Shown here in pieces: positions 56,488 through 64,000 of a stretch of 64,000 nt of DNA (position 1 is its first letter; the number at the start of each line of letters is the position of its first letter). The DNA lies in assembly GCF_023333595.1 (NCBI RefSeq), contig NZ_JAIQZM010000014.1, positions 1 through 64,000 on the forward strand. The letters are read 5' to 3'. The DNA is from Argonema galeatum A003/A1 (lineage in GTDB: Bacteria > Cyanobacteriota > Cyanobacteriia > Cyanobacteriales > Aerosakkonemataceae). The position numbers and the translations under genes were made by a program. The notes under the pieces were generated by a model. It had not been told where the DNA came from and ran no database searches. It was given only the letters and a program-made list of their open reading frames with translations.

Positions 56488-56830
56488 TAGGTTTCAGGAA
56501 GCTAGTTAACTACAAGTCTACTAAATTTCCAACCAGCGAGTTTTGCTTCTAGCTGATATTGCGATCGATCCAACTGGTAGAAGCAGAAGGCGATCGCTTA
56601 CTTAAAATCTGGCGAAACTGTGATTCCGGTGTGGTTAGATCGGATACATAACCAATTGGCAAGTAGGTTGAAGGGGTAGAGGCAAGTAACTGGATTTTCA
56701 AAGCCTCACATGATGTCCTTCAAAATGTAGCTATTAAAAAAGTCCACTTATGTGGACTTTAGGGCAAGTATTCCAAACCTACTCAGATAGCTTTCGTCTG
56801 TACTTTCATGGCTTTGGGTTACTCAGTCTT
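56488..56830. other. Intergenic region between tRNA-Ala and the KilA-N gene
   Basis: About 340 bases with no gene that I can support. It holds the terminator of the leftward KilA-N gene (56735-56760). No copy of the tRNA 3' end is seen, so no attachment-site duplication is evident. Confidence 0.55.
56735..56760 (-). terminator. Intrinsic terminator of the KilA-N gene
   Basis: On the minus strand, AAAGTCCAC and GTGGACTTT form a 9-bp stem with a 4-base loop followed by a run of T, 71 bases after the KilA-N stop codon. Confidence 0.85.
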
Positions 56831-57679
56831 TTACTGGTTCAGGAGGTTAGCGATTTGCTGAGCAGCAGAATAAGAGATACTAGCACACGATCTGGCGTTG
56901 TCAGGATTGAGGGTGTTGATACGCTTAGTACTGAGAACTTTTGCAAAATCAGTTGTACTTAGTTCTTCAATGTTCATGCCATCCTTTAGGTTTTGTCCTT
57001 TTTTGAGACCCCTATTGGCACGAAAGCTATTAGGATGCCCAATAATCGGCTCATAGACCTTAGTTTTGCACCAGGCAAACTCTTTTGGCGTAGTGACACC
57101 ATGTTGGTACAAAGCTGATTCGTAGTAATCTTCTCTGGGGATTGAATCAAGACGCGCACTAATGTAATTAGTGCTTTTACCTTGTCTTTCCCAAGCTCTG
57201 ATCGCTCGTTGCCGACTACGAGTAATACCTAGTTCGGGATCGGCCTCTTCCTCGATTCTTTCTTTAATCGCAGTAAGTGCCCAAGCGTGAAATTCTGGGG
57301 ATAAAAATTGAGCGTAAGCAATAGCAATTTTGTCAATCGCATAAGTTCCGCCAATTTTTCCTTTCGTGATCTTTATTAAGCCAGCATCAACAGCTATCTG
57401 CTTAACTTGATTCGTCCAATTTCTGTACTCTTGATTTCTAAAAGCCGATTGTGGTTTTGTGGCTAAAACCCGCTCTATTTCCGGCTTCAAATCTGGCTTG
57501 CTTTCAAGTAAAATTTGTAGCAATAAAAGGCAATTACTTTCTGGCTTAAGCCAATAATCTACCTTCTGAGTTTTGATAGCGCCCGCTGCCCTCCACATAT
57601 CAGTTAGACAGACTAAACCATTGTCTTTTAGGATAATAAAACCGTTGTAGTCCAATTTGCTCTTTCCCGATTTTGACAT
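56831..57679 (-). CDS. KilA-N domain protein
   Basis: 282 residues. The N-terminal about 120 residues match the KilA-N DNA-binding domain of phage and viral proteins: GFIILKDNGLVCLTDMWRAAG (the 'I..T.m..a.g' start), KPESNCLLLLQILLESKP, then GGTYAIDKIAIAYAQFLSPE and FHAWALTAIKER. The C-terminal part (KTKVYEPIIGHPNSFRANRG) is of unknown fold. KilA-N proteins are typical of bacteriophages and plasmids and often act as antirepressors or regulators. It lies 59 bases downstream of the P63C gene on the same strand and ends at a terminator, so the two probably form one transcription unit. Confidence 0.85.
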   Translation of the reverse strand: MSKSGKSKLDYNGFIILKDNGLVCLTDMWRAAGAIKTQKVDYWLKPESNCLLLLQILLESKPDLKPEIERVLATKPQSAFRNQEYRNWTNQVKQIAVDAGLIKITKGKIGGTYAIDKIAIAYAQFLSPEFHAWALTAIKERIEEEADPELGITRSRQRAIRAWERQGKSTNYISARLDSIPREDYYESALYQHGVTTPKEFAWCKTKVYEPIIGHPNSFRANRGLKKGQNLKDGMNIEELSTTDFAKVLSTKRINTLNPDNARSCASISYSAAQQIANLLNQ

Positions 57680-57737
57680 CTATGCCTCTTGACAATTTAT
57701 CTATGGTTTGGTGGACGCAATATCAGTAAAACTGACG

Positions 57738-58574
57738 TTAACTTGGGAATTGATCATCATCATAACTATCCCCTGAAGTGGATAAGTAAATTTCTTGGGT
57801 TGTACCAGAGAATGCTTTTTCAATGTTTGTTTCAAACTGCTTTCGATCGCTGTCAGGTGACAACCGCATTACCGCCAAAACTGCCAATCTCCGGCCATCT
57901 AAAAACTTAAGTCCTGGTTCCTTAAGATATTGGAATTGTTTCCGCTTCCTCAATCCGTTCTTCTGTCTTGGATTTAGTTCTTCTAAACGCTCAACAACTC
58001 CATCAGGAAACCAATCATAAATGGTTTTATTGATCAGTTTCCCCATGACAGAAGGATGTCCTTTGGACGTTGACTTCCATCCAGTAACCCGATAAGCCTC
58101 ATCAAAAAACTCTTTCTCAAAACGAGGTTTCCAGGGATCGTGTTTTTCTTGTAAAAAAGCCTGTATAATTCGTACTTTTCGCCTGTTTTCCCAGCCAGTA
58201 ATTTCTTGAATCCAAGCGCGAACACCCATTTTGGCAAACTTGCGATAAGCAAATAAGGCTTTTTCTGTGGTCTTTCGTGCTTCAAAAGCGTAATATTCTA
58301 TAATTGCAGCACAAATTTCATCTTTAACGACCTTAGCTTGATCTAGCCCCCTTTCCTTTAGCCATAAATCCTTACCAGCAAAGGGTTCTAGACATTCAGA
58401 CCGCGCTTGGCCTGTAGCCAAATCTTGAAGTAAGACGTTTATGGTTTGTTGGGCTACATCGCACAGACGCGCAAGCCCAGATTGGGACATTCCAGACTCC
58501 CCTGTTGCTTCGTGAGTGTAAAACTCTATTCCCTCACGAGTCGTCTTGATAATCGATGATTTTCGGTTGGTCAT
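57738..58574 (-). CDS. P63C domain phage-like protein
   Basis: 278 residues from the ATG at 58574, preceded by AGGTGAAG; an upstream in-frame start exists but lacks such a site. The middle and end match the P63C domain: WKPRFEKEFFDEAYRVTGW, then HPSVMGKLINKTIYDWFPD and VVERLEELNPRQKNG. The N-terminal region (SGLARLCDVAQQTINVLLQDL) has helix-turn-helix character like Bro-N/antirepressor proteins. Found on phages and mobile elements. First gene of the pair with the KilA-N protein. A 7-bp inverted repeat sits upstream at 58637-58655. Confidence 0.8.
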   Translation of the reverse strand: MTNRKSSIIKTTREGIEFYTHEATGESGMSQSGLARLCDVAQQTINVLLQDLATGQARSECLEPFAGKDLWLKERGLDQAKVVKDEICAAIIEYYAFEARKTTEKALFAYRKFAKMGVRAWIQEITGWENRRKVRIIQAFLQEKHDPWKPRFEKEFFDEAYRVTGWKSTSKGHPSVMGKLINKTIYDWFPDGVVERLEELNPRQKNGLRKRKQFQYLKEPGLKFLDGRRLAVLAVMRLSPDSDRKQFETNIEKAFSGTTQEIYLSTSGDSYDDDQFPS

Positions 58575-58636
58575 TTCTTCACCTATTGACTTATTGTGAA
58601 TTATGTGGTTATTGCAAAAGGTGACAAATGCGCTAA

Positions 58637-58655
58637 TTCTGATGTACAATCAGAA
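58637..58655. promoter_or_regulatory. Operator-like inverted repeat upstream of the P63C gene
   Basis: TTCTGAT-GTACA-ATCAGAA, 7-bp arms with a 5-base spacer, centred about 70 bases before the start codon. Suggests a regulator binding site; the regulator is unknown. Confidence 0.45.
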
Positions 58656-58749
58656 GCACATAAGCGTTCTAAAGTTGTGCATTTCAGGCTTAGGAAACCT
58701 ACAAATGTTGACTTTAAGCTTTTGCATGGCCACGCCAAGTAGTTAATTG

Positions 58750-58835
58750 TGGGGGAGGTGGGATTTGCACCCACAAAACCTCGGCAAGGTTACTGGATTA
58801 GGAGTCCAGTGCGTTTCCTATTCCGCCACACCCCC
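58750..58835 (-). tRNA. Aberrant class II tRNA, anticodon CCU
   Basis: 86 nt with a class II fold: acceptor GGGGGTG/CTCCCCC (one T-T mismatch), short D-stem GCG/CGC, anticodon stem CTGGA/TCCAG with loop CTCCTAA, a long variable arm (AACCT/AGGTT) and T-stem GTGGG/CCCAC. The body resembles tRNA-Leu/Ser but the anticodon reads Arg (AGG). The T-loop is TGCAAAT instead of TTCAAAT. CCA is not encoded. It may be a mobile-element tRNA or a decaying gene. Confidence 0.7.
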
Positions 58836-58847
58836 AAAAATCAAACC

Positions 58848-58899
58848 AAGCTCAAAACGGCAAAGCTGTTTTAATGACCAGCTTTGCCGTTTTGAGCTT
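58848..58899 (-). terminator. Long hairpin at the 3' end of the coiled-coil gene
   Basis: AAGCTCAAAACGGCAAAGCTG-type arms (58848-58868 and 58879-58899) are perfectly complementary over 21 bp. It overlaps the last codons and stop (58871) of the leftward gene and is followed by a T-rich stretch on the minus strand. Likely terminator. Confidence 0.75.
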
Positions 58900-59716
58900 G
58901 ATTTGGAGCAAATGCTTCATCTAACATGGCCATTAGTCTGCTAGAGCTTCCACTCAAAAGTTTTTCTTCTAATTTAGCCAACCGACTTTTTAGATTGTCT
59001 ATTTCTTGTTTAAGAAGAACATTTTCTTCTTTAATGGCAGTGTAGTTTTGTTTGAGCTCGATCACTACTTCAGCCAACCGAAACATTGCCGCTACTTCCA
59101 CCTTGGCATCTTTATTGTCACCATCAGAATCATCTATCTGTTTGGCGCTACATTCATAGATCTCATTTGGTTCTGAAGAATTTGATTCCTCTTGATTTTC
59201 TCCATTCTCTGAAAATTGACTATCAGTTTGATCGCTCTCATCGTCCGTTAATTCATTTTCTAGGTCATTACCTGCTGTACTCTCGTACTCGTTATCGTTA
59301 TTAGCTTGCTTTTTCCCTTGGCGCTTGGCATGATAACGCTCATAGCTGTAGCCTTTCTTAGCCATTATTTTTTGGATTTCCGCTAAGCTGACTCCTTCCG
59401 CTAAAAAATACGAATCTGCCCCTTGGGGGGCACCGCACTTGCGTCGTTCTAGTAGCGGTGCGTCTATCCGCCCATACTCAATATCACTCATCCGACGGAG
59501 GCGAGATGAAGTTGCTGGGTTTGATAAATCCATCACAGACATCATCTCAACTACCGTCACACCACGACCAACTGAGTCAGTGTCTTGTGCTATGTATTCC
59601 AGCGCGACCAAATCGCACTGATCGCGTCCGCTGAGATTATAGGAGATTCTTCTGCTAAGGTTCGAGTCAACATTGTTATGTTGACTAGGAATTGATTGTT
59701 CGCTAGAATATGACAT
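58871..59716 (-). CDS. Unknown protein with acidic linker and C-terminal coiled coil
   Basis: 281 residues, not recognised. The N-terminal about 135 residues look like a small helical, possibly winged-helix domain (VVEMMSVMDLSNPATSSRLRRMSD). A long acidic, Ser/Asp/Glu-rich linker (about 145-200) follows, then a leucine-rich coiled coil (about 215-255, VVIELKQNYTAIKEENVLL, then EIDNLKSRLAKLEEKLL). This layout suits a DNA-binding or partition-type accessory protein of a plasmid or phage, but no family can be named. It is followed by a hairpin terminator and preceded by a structured leader (59729-59881). Confidence 0.6.
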   Translation of the reverse strand: MSYSSEQSIPSQHNNVDSNLSRRISYNLSGRDQCDLVALEYIAQDTDSVGRGVTVVEMMSVMDLSNPATSSRLRRMSDIEYGRIDAPLLERRKCGAPQGADSYFLAEGVSLAEIQKIMAKKGYSYERYHAKRQGKKQANNDNEYESTAGNDLENELTDDESDQTDSQFSENGENQEESNSSEPNEIYECSAKQIDDSDGDNKDAKVEVAAMFRLAEVVIELKQNYTAIKEENVLLKQEIDNLKSRLAKLEEKLLSGSSSRLMAMLDEAFAPNQAQNGKAGH

Positions 59717-59843
59717 AGTAGAACTGGCTCCTGCGTTTTTAAGGAGTGGTGAAAAGTGCCTCTATACTTGGCTGGTTTAAGATTTTTAGCTTGGAGGCAC
59801 AGTCTTAAACCAATAGAAGAAAGAGGCATATTAATCAATGAGG

Positions 59844-59881
59844 GCAACCATGCTTTGAGAAAAGCGGGTTGCTTCTTTTTT
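59844..59881 (+). terminator. Plus-strand terminator with no gene in front of it
   Basis: GCAACC/GGTTGC and GCTTT/AAAGC form a two-part stem with a GAGA loop, followed by TTCTTTTTT. Nothing coding on the plus strand leads into it, so it may end a small RNA. Confidence 0.65.
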
Positions 59882-59987
59882 GTTTTTAGCATATCTTTTA
59901 GTGTTTTGCCAAATACAACCATAAAATTTTAACGAGAAACGGTTATAGACCAATACAACTCAACCATGCCTCCCCACGAAAAAACAA

Positions 59988-60036
59988 ACAAGAAGCTGTA
60001 AAACCCTTACTGTGGGCGGGTTTTACAGCTTCTTGT
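59988..60036. repeat. Perfect 19-bp-arm palindrome
   Basis: ACAAGAAGCTGTAAAACCC and GGGTTTTACAGCTTCTTGT around an 11-base centre. Could be a bidirectional terminator or a repeat element. Confidence 0.7.
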
Positions 60037-60135
60037 CTCCCTTCCAGATTGAATCTTGTAAGCTTTTTGTTGTTGTAGACTTAGTGTTGCAAAATATTAC
60101 GCTAACAAAAAAAGATCTTTCTTGACCGTTTAGAG

Positions 60136-60190
60136 TGACACCAGTCATCCACCCACAAAGCTGGAACCTTAAACCTCGTCCCACGCTTGG
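60136..60190 (+). repeat. 55-bp direct repeat, copy 1
   Basis: Contains CATCCACCCACAA, GGAACCTTAAA and CTCG-CCCAC. About 80% identical to 60438-60492; a shorter, weaker relative lies at 60541-60573. Confidence 0.7.
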
Positions 60191-60474
60191 CGCATTTTGA
60201 TAACAACCTTAACCTATCGCTCTTCCATCACTCTGGTCAAAAAAAATATCAGTCAATTTTTAAACAAGAGATAGAGACTGGGTTTGGAGCTTTATTTTCT
60301 AAAAGTAAAAAGGGTGGGCGACGCAGTAAGAAAGCAGAACAACAGGAGCTTCAACCAGTTCAGCTAGAGTTACCACTGTCACAAATTATAAATACTTCTG
60401 ATATTTCGCCATCTCCCGAAACCCCAGAAAACAGCGCTGACACCACCCATCCACCCACAACGCCGGAACCTTAA
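60187..60474 (+). CDS. Hypothetical 95-residue ORF, possibly a gene fragment
   Basis: A TTG-started frame with no visible ribosome-binding site. The product has a basic centre (SKSKKGGRRSKKAEQQ) and a Pro/Thr-rich end (PETPENSADTTHPPTTPEP) whose last codons lie inside the second direct repeat. Could be the tail of a broken replication or transposition gene. Low confidence that it is expressed. Confidence 0.3.
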   Translation: MAHFDNNLNLSLFHHSGQKKYQSIFKQEIETGFGALFSKSKKGGRRSKKAEQQELQPVQLELPLSQIINTSDISPSPETPENSADTTHPPTTPEP

Positions 60475-60492
60475 ATCTCGCCCCACAGTTGG
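60438..60492 (+). repeat. 55-bp direct repeat, copy 2
   Basis: Partner of 60136-60190, about 300 bases away in the same orientation. Confidence 0.7.
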
Positions 60493-60789
60493 GAAACTCC
60501 GAAACCAAGCGCAACGCACCCCGTCACCTTCTTCAACTTACTCACTATGCCGGAAGCCCCAAACTCGTCCCTTATTCACCTGAGACTTTATCCTCCTTTA
60601 GGGGGATGTGAGAAATACACTTACCATGCTTAGGCAAGGAATCAAAAACTTATATTTTCATCTGCGTCAAGTTATTGGTCGGTTTATTAAGCATTTTGTA
60701 ATTATTGTGTCATCTTGTGTGCATCAAGATTTGGTATGAACAAGGTTGGGTATCTTGAAATATGAAGCAATGATTAAGAAGAGGTCAAT
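60475..60789. other. Intergenic region with a third, weak direct repeat
   Basis: About 315 bases. Apart from the end of repeat copy 2 and a degenerate relative at 60541-60573, I see nothing. Confidence 0.45.
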
Positions 60790-61023
60790 ATGACTCCCAC
60801 AATGCTGCGTCAACTGTGGTCTGTAATTGAGACCACCCAAGCCCAAATCCTGTTAAAGCTCGATGATGCCAGTCTGGTGCAGTGGTTGCTCAAGCAGCTG
60901 AAAAATCAGCGATCGCTCGACAATCACGAAACCAATCTCTTGAATGACTACCTCAACTCCAAATTGACCCTAATCCGCGATCTGGCTCTAGAACGCCAGT
61001 CTACCTGGCAAGAAACCAATTAG
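60790..61023 (+). CDS. Small conserved cyanobacterial protein
   Basis: 77 residues, all-helical, with a good ribosome-binding site (AAGAGG, 6 bases before the ATG). The sequence (MLRQLWSVIETTQAQILLKL, then LVQWLLKQLKNQRSLDNHE) resembles short uncharacterised proteins found across cyanobacteria; this is recalled, not searched. No membrane segment. Function unknown. The natF gene follows after 138 bases. Confidence 0.65.
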   Translation: MTPTMLRQLWSVIETTQAQILLKLDDASLVQWLLKQLKNQRSLDNHETNLLNDYLNSKLTLIRDLALERQSTWQETN

Positions 61024-61161
61024 TCTCAGACAAGCTGCCCCATACTTGTTGGTATCGGTATAATTTATAACGCAAATAAAAGGCTTGAGGCAACAAGTCG
61101 CAATATCCACGTTCGCCGTTGATTCTGCTACGCTCCTAAAGGAGAATGTTCGCAGGAATTT

Positions 61162-62202
61162 ATGCGTAAATGGTGTTTAGTACTACTTACAACTTTACCC
61201 GTACTATTTTCGCTGGTAGCCTGTGGTGGGCCGCCTAGCTCAACTCCGGGGACGAGTAGGTTGGATACGGTTAAAAGTCGCGGCAAGCTGATCTGCGGTG
61301 TGAGTGGAGAATTACCGGGATTTAGCTTTGTCAGTTCGGACGGCAAATATGCTGGACTGGATGTGGATGTTTGCCGTGCGATCGCATCCGCCATATTCGA
61401 TAACCCAGACGCCGTAGAATTCCGCAACCTCAACGCCAAAGAACGGTTTACCGCCGTCCAGACAGGCGAAGTAGATATACTTAGCCGCAATACCAGCTGG
61501 ACACTCAGCCGCGATACCTCCGTAGGTCTGGAGTTTGCCCCCGTGATGTTTTACGACGGTCAAGCCATCATGGTTAAAAAAGATAGCGGTATTAAAAGTT
61601 TAACAGACCTGAAAGGCAAAGCCATCTGCACCCAAACAGGCACCACTAACGAGCAAAATCTGGGCGACCAGATGCGAAAACTAGGCATTCCCTACAAACC
61701 CGTTGTTTTTGAAGACATTAATACCACCTTCGCCACCTATGCAGAAGGTCGCTGTCAAGGGGTCACATCCGATCGCTCCCAGCTACTCTCCCGCCGCACC
61801 ACTCTACCACAACCCCAAAACCATCTAATTCTTGATGCGGTACTGTCCAAAGAACCTCTAGCACCAGCAGTTGCCAATGGCGACTCCAAATGGTTCGATG
61901 TCGTCAAGTGGAGTATTTACACCCTGATCAATGCCGAAGAACTGGGCATTAATTCCAAAAATATAGCTCAGTTTGCCAATAGCAAAGACCCAGAAGTGAC
62001 GCGATTTCTAGGCAAAGAAGGAAATTTAGGCGAAGGATTGGGCTTGCCGAATGACTTCGCGGTGCGGATTATTAAAAATGTGGGTAACTACGGCGAAATT
62101 TACGATCGCTACCTTGGCCCAAAAACACCCTTCAACCTACCACGCGGTCAAAACAACCTCTGGACAAAAGGTGGACTGCAATATTCTCCTCCTTTTCGAT
62201 GA
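61162..62202 (+). CDS. natF: Amino acid ABC transporter substrate-binding lipoprotein
   Basis: 346 residues. A type II signal peptide ends in the lipobox LVAC (Cys21), so the mature protein is a lipoprotein on the outer face of the plasma membrane. The body is a PBP2-fold general amino acid binder of the AapJ/NatF group: LICGVSGELPGFSF, GLDVDVCRAIASAIF, RNLNAKERFTAVQTGEVD, SRNTSWTLSRD and the IYTLINAEELG tract. In Anabaena the N-II system NatFGH-BgtA takes up acidic and neutral amino acids. The two permease genes follow directly; the ATPase gene would lie beyond the window or elsewhere. Confidence 0.9.
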   Translation: MRKWCLVLLTTLPVLFSLVACGGPPSSTPGTSRLDTVKSRGKLICGVSGELPGFSFVSSDGKYAGLDVDVCRAIASAIFDNPDAVEFRNLNAKERFTAVQTGEVDILSRNTSWTLSRDTSVGLEFAPVMFYDGQAIMVKKDSGIKSLTDLKGKAICTQTGTTNEQNLGDQMRKLGIPYKPVVFEDINTTFATYAEGRCQGVTSDRSQLLSRRTTLPQPQNHLILDAVLSKEPLAPAVANGDSKWFDVVKWSIYTLINAEELGINSKNIAQFANSKDPEVTRFLGKEGNLGEGLGLPNDFAVRIIKNVGNYGEIYDRYLGPKTPFNLPRGQNNLWTKGGLQYSPPFR

Positions 62203-62230
62203 TTTTTAGATTGAAAAGTTGCGATCGATC

Positions 62231-63175
62231 ATGAGTAATAACCAGCAGTCTAATCATCCAAAATTGAACCTCTGGCGTGATGTTCGGTTTTGGCGTTTCG
62301 CCGGTCAATTCTTGGCTGTATTGATTGCCGCAATTGTTGTCGCTATACTTTGGGGAAACCTTAACCGCAACTTGCAACAACTAGGCATTCAGCCGGGATT
62401 TAGCTTTCTTAACTCTCAGGCAGCTTTTGATATTGGCGAAACCCCAATTTCCTACGCACCTTCCGATACTTACAGCCGTGCTTTGTTAGTAGGATTGGTC
62501 AATTCTCTGCGAGTAATGGTTGTCGGAATTATCCTCACAACGATAGTCGGAATTACTGCCGGAATTGCCCGCCTTTCCGATAATTGGTTAGTGCGTAAAC
62601 TAGCTCTAATTTACGTCGAAATCTTCCGCAATACGCCATTACTGCTGCAACTGCTGTTTTGGTACTTCGCTGTTTTTCTCACTTTGCCAAAAGTAGAAAA
62701 CCCGATTTCGGTGCTTGGGGTTATCCGCTTAAGCCAAAATGGTTTAGAACTACCTTGGATACAGTTCTCGCCAGAGTTTTCGACATTGTTAATAGGAATA
62801 ACACTTTACACGGGTGCATTCATTGCCGAAATTGTCCGGGGTGGGATTCAATCGGTGTCGCGAGGACAGTGGGAGGCGGCTGCATCTCTTGGTTTGAAAC
62901 CAGGATTAGCGATGCGATTGGTCATTTTTCCCCAAGCTTTGCGAGTGATTATTCCACCGCTGACAAGTCAATATCTTAATTTAGCAAAGAATTCTAGTTT
63001 GGCAGTTGCGATCGGCTACCCAGATATTTATTTAGTAGCTTCCACCACCTTTAATCAAACTGGTAGGGCAGTAGAAGTGATGTTATTAATTATGACAATA
63101 TATCTGACAATTAGCCTGATTATTTCCCTAGTTATGAATCTATTTAACAAATCTGTCCAATTAAAAGAACGATAA
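62231..63175 (+). CDS. natG: Amino acid ABC transporter permease
   Basis: About 314 residues from the ATG at 62231; a TTG 12 bases upstream is in frame but less likely. It is the AapQ/NatG type permease, with a first membrane helix (FLAVLIAAIVVAILWGN), a periplasmic loop, and a BPD_transp_1 core with the EAA motif GQWEAAASLGLKPGLAMRLV that contacts the ATPase. FRNTPLLLQLLFWYF is the family's typical early helix. It starts 28 bases after natF and precedes natH by 15 bases: one operon. Confidence 0.9.
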   Translation: MSNNQQSNHPKLNLWRDVRFWRFAGQFLAVLIAAIVVAILWGNLNRNLQQLGIQPGFSFLNSQAAFDIGETPISYAPSDTYSRALLVGLVNSLRVMVVGIILTTIVGITAGIARLSDNWLVRKLALIYVEIFRNTPLLLQLLFWYFAVFLTLPKVENPISVLGVIRLSQNGLELPWIQFSPEFSTLLIGITLYTGAFIAEIVRGGIQSVSRGQWEAAASLGLKPGLAMRLVIFPQALRVIIPPLTSQYLNLAKNSSLAVAIGYPDIYLVASTTFNQTGRAVEVMLLIMTIYLTISLIISLVMNLFNKSVQLKER

Positions 63176-63190
63176 TTAAATCTATTTAAT

Positions 63191-64000
63191 ATGAATCAAC
63201 CCGAAATTGACAACGTTCCTTCTGCTGTCCGCCTCAGTCCCTTGGGTTGGCTGCGTAAGAATCTATTTAATACCTGGTACAACAGCTTACTCACAATAGG
63301 TTGCTTCTGGATATTTTATCAAATTCTTAGAAGCTTCTTAAGTTGGGCTTTTACCAATGCAAAATGGGCAGTTGTTCAAGCTAACTTCCGGTTGTTTTTG
63401 GTAGGTCGATATCCCATTAGTCAGTCATGGCGAATTTGGATAATATTCGTAATTTTAGCAATTATGGTTGGGTTATCTTGGGGCGCGATCGCTCACAAAT
63501 TACCTAGCCAATTAAATCTCTGGCTACCTTGGATATGGGTGATAGTTTTCGCCATCATTTTCTGGTTGATTGGCGGCGGTTGGGGTTTAACGCTTGTGCC
63601 AACAAACCTCTGGAACGGTTTGCTGCTAACAATTTTTACGACGATAATTAGTATTGGTTTATCTTTTCCTCTCGGAGTATTGTTAGCTTTAGGAAGACAA
63701 AGTACACTGCCAGTAGTGCGTTGGTTTTCCATCCTCTACATTGAAATTATCAGGGGATTGCCGTTAATTGGAATTCTGTTTATGGCGCAGGTGATGTTAC
63801 CTTTGGTTTTGCCATCAGAAATCAGGTTGGATCGGGTGCTGCGTGCGATCGCAGGACTTGTGCTTTTCAGCGCCGCATACATGGCAGAGAACGTGCGCGG
63901 CGGCTTGCAAGCCGTGCCAAGAGGACAGGTGGAGGCGGCCCGATCGCTGGGATTCAACACTCTGTTAATATTATTGTTCATTGTGTTACCGCAGGCGTTA
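63191..64000 (+). CDS. natH: Amino acid ABC transporter permease, partial (window end)
   Basis: The frame from ATG 63191 stays open to the last base (270 codons), so the 3' end is missing. It starts MNQPEIDNVPSAVRLSPLGW and is of the AapM/NatH type: an extended N-terminal region with several membrane helices (including WIWVIVFAIIFWLIGGGWGL), then the permease core with LYIEIIRGLPLIGILFM, the NVRGGLQAVPRGQVEAARSL EAA loop and GFNTLLILLFIVLPQAL. Fifteen bases separate it from natG. It pairs with NatG to form the membrane channel. Confidence 0.92.
   Translation, partial: MNQPEIDNVPSAVRLSPLGWLRKNLFNTWYNSLLTIGCFWIFYQILRSFLSWAFTNAKWAVVQANFRLFLVGRYPISQSWRIWIIFVILAIMVGLSWGAIAHKLPSQLNLWLPWIWVIVFAIIFWLIGGGWGLTLVPTNLWNGLLLTIFTTIISIGLSFPLGVLLALGRQSTLPVVRWFSILYIEIIRGLPLIGILFMAQVMLPLVLPSEIRLDRVLRAIAGLVLFSAAYMAENVRGGLQAVPRGQVEAARSLGFNTLLILLFIVLPQAL

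Larger units (their letters stand above)
59717..60186. other. Structured region upstream of the coiled-coil gene
   Basis: Holds several hairpins: SD-masking CTCCT/AGGAG (59729-59746 on the minus strand), 59774-59811, a plus-strand terminator (59844-59881) and a perfect palindrome (59988-60036). No convincing protein gene. Confidence 0.5.

Noticed and set aside
58747..58944. 65-codon rightward ORF starting MWGRWDLHPQ
   Set aside because: Classic antisense translation of a class II tRNA gene.
59590..59922. 110-codon leftward ORF overlapping the coiled-coil gene start
   Set aside because: Overlaps the better gene in another frame and covers the structured leader. A leader peptide cannot be excluded but is not supported.
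56415..60600. Attachment-site duplication of the tRNA-Ala 3' end
   Set aside because: No second copy of GATTCGAGTTCCCTATTCTC found by eye to the right.

Overview
The window is chromosomal DNA of a filamentous, Oscillatoriales-like cyanobacterium (Microcoleus/Oscillatoria/Kamptonema type; this placement is inferred from gene content, not from a search). Support comes from the overlapping photosystem II genes psbD/psbC at the left edge, very frequent GCGATCGC (HIP1) octamers, heptanucleotide short tandem repeats (CCCAATG, CCCCTAG), a PCP_red-domain small protein, ethylene-receptor-like kinases, and a Nat-type amino acid ABC transporter at the right edge.

Layout. 1-2 kb: psbD (3' end), psbC and a small PCP_red protein. 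2-26 kb: an accessory region that reads as two parallel blocks. Each block has a leftward ethylene-receptor-like histidine kinase unit, then rightward a HTH_vMAP/AAA-like NTPase, WD40 coding sequence and a Uma2-type nuclease gene. In block 1 the kinase also carries a DXCF cyanobacteriochrome GAF domain, the NTPase ends in GGDEF, and the WD40 partner has lost its membrane segment. Block 1 also has an Rpn-type nuclease with a 9 x 21-bp repeat and a frameshifted Uma2 copy. In block 2 the kinase is followed by a response regulator and an adenylate cyclase. The NTPase is followed by a WD40 relic, an intact Uma2 gene and two 14-blade AAA-WD40 membrane proteins. Small palindromic elements have been inserted in frame into both of these propellers.

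26-33 kb: a repeat-truncated conserved protein, a SWIM zinc-finger gene, a sulfotransferase in the opposite direction, a dense nest of palindromic repeats, and a SNF2 helicase. 33-37 kb: housekeeping genes pnp, tpiA and folP. 37-46 kb: an SPFH protein, two related multi-sensor histidine kinases with a third, decayed kinase fragment, and a DUF1400 alpha/beta hydrolase. 46-56 kb: YjbQ, a MurG-like glycosyltransferase, a C-DES-like PLP lyase, a TM0106-type nuclease, Uma2, a methyltransferase, a GNAT acetyltransferase, RtcB carrying a 149-residue mini-intein, a second methyltransferase and a HAD phosphatase. 56.4-60.8 kb: tRNA-Ala(CGC) followed by a phage/plasmid-like patch (KilA-N protein, P63C protein, an unknown coiled-coil protein, an aberrant class II tRNA with anticodon CCU, a structured leader). 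60.8-64 kb: a small conserved protein and natF-natG-natH, the last cut by the window end.

Repeats. At least six families of short inverted-repeat elements are scattered through the window, several inserted inside one another. They explain most intergenic sequence and some gene damage. How the accessory genes work together is inference: the kinases and cyclase would sense ethylene, light or redox and signal through phosphotransfer, c-di-GMP and cAMP. The AAA-WD40 and HTH_vMAP NTPases resemble STAND-type switch proteins of bacterial conflict systems, and the Uma2/Rpn genes supply candidate nuclease effectors.
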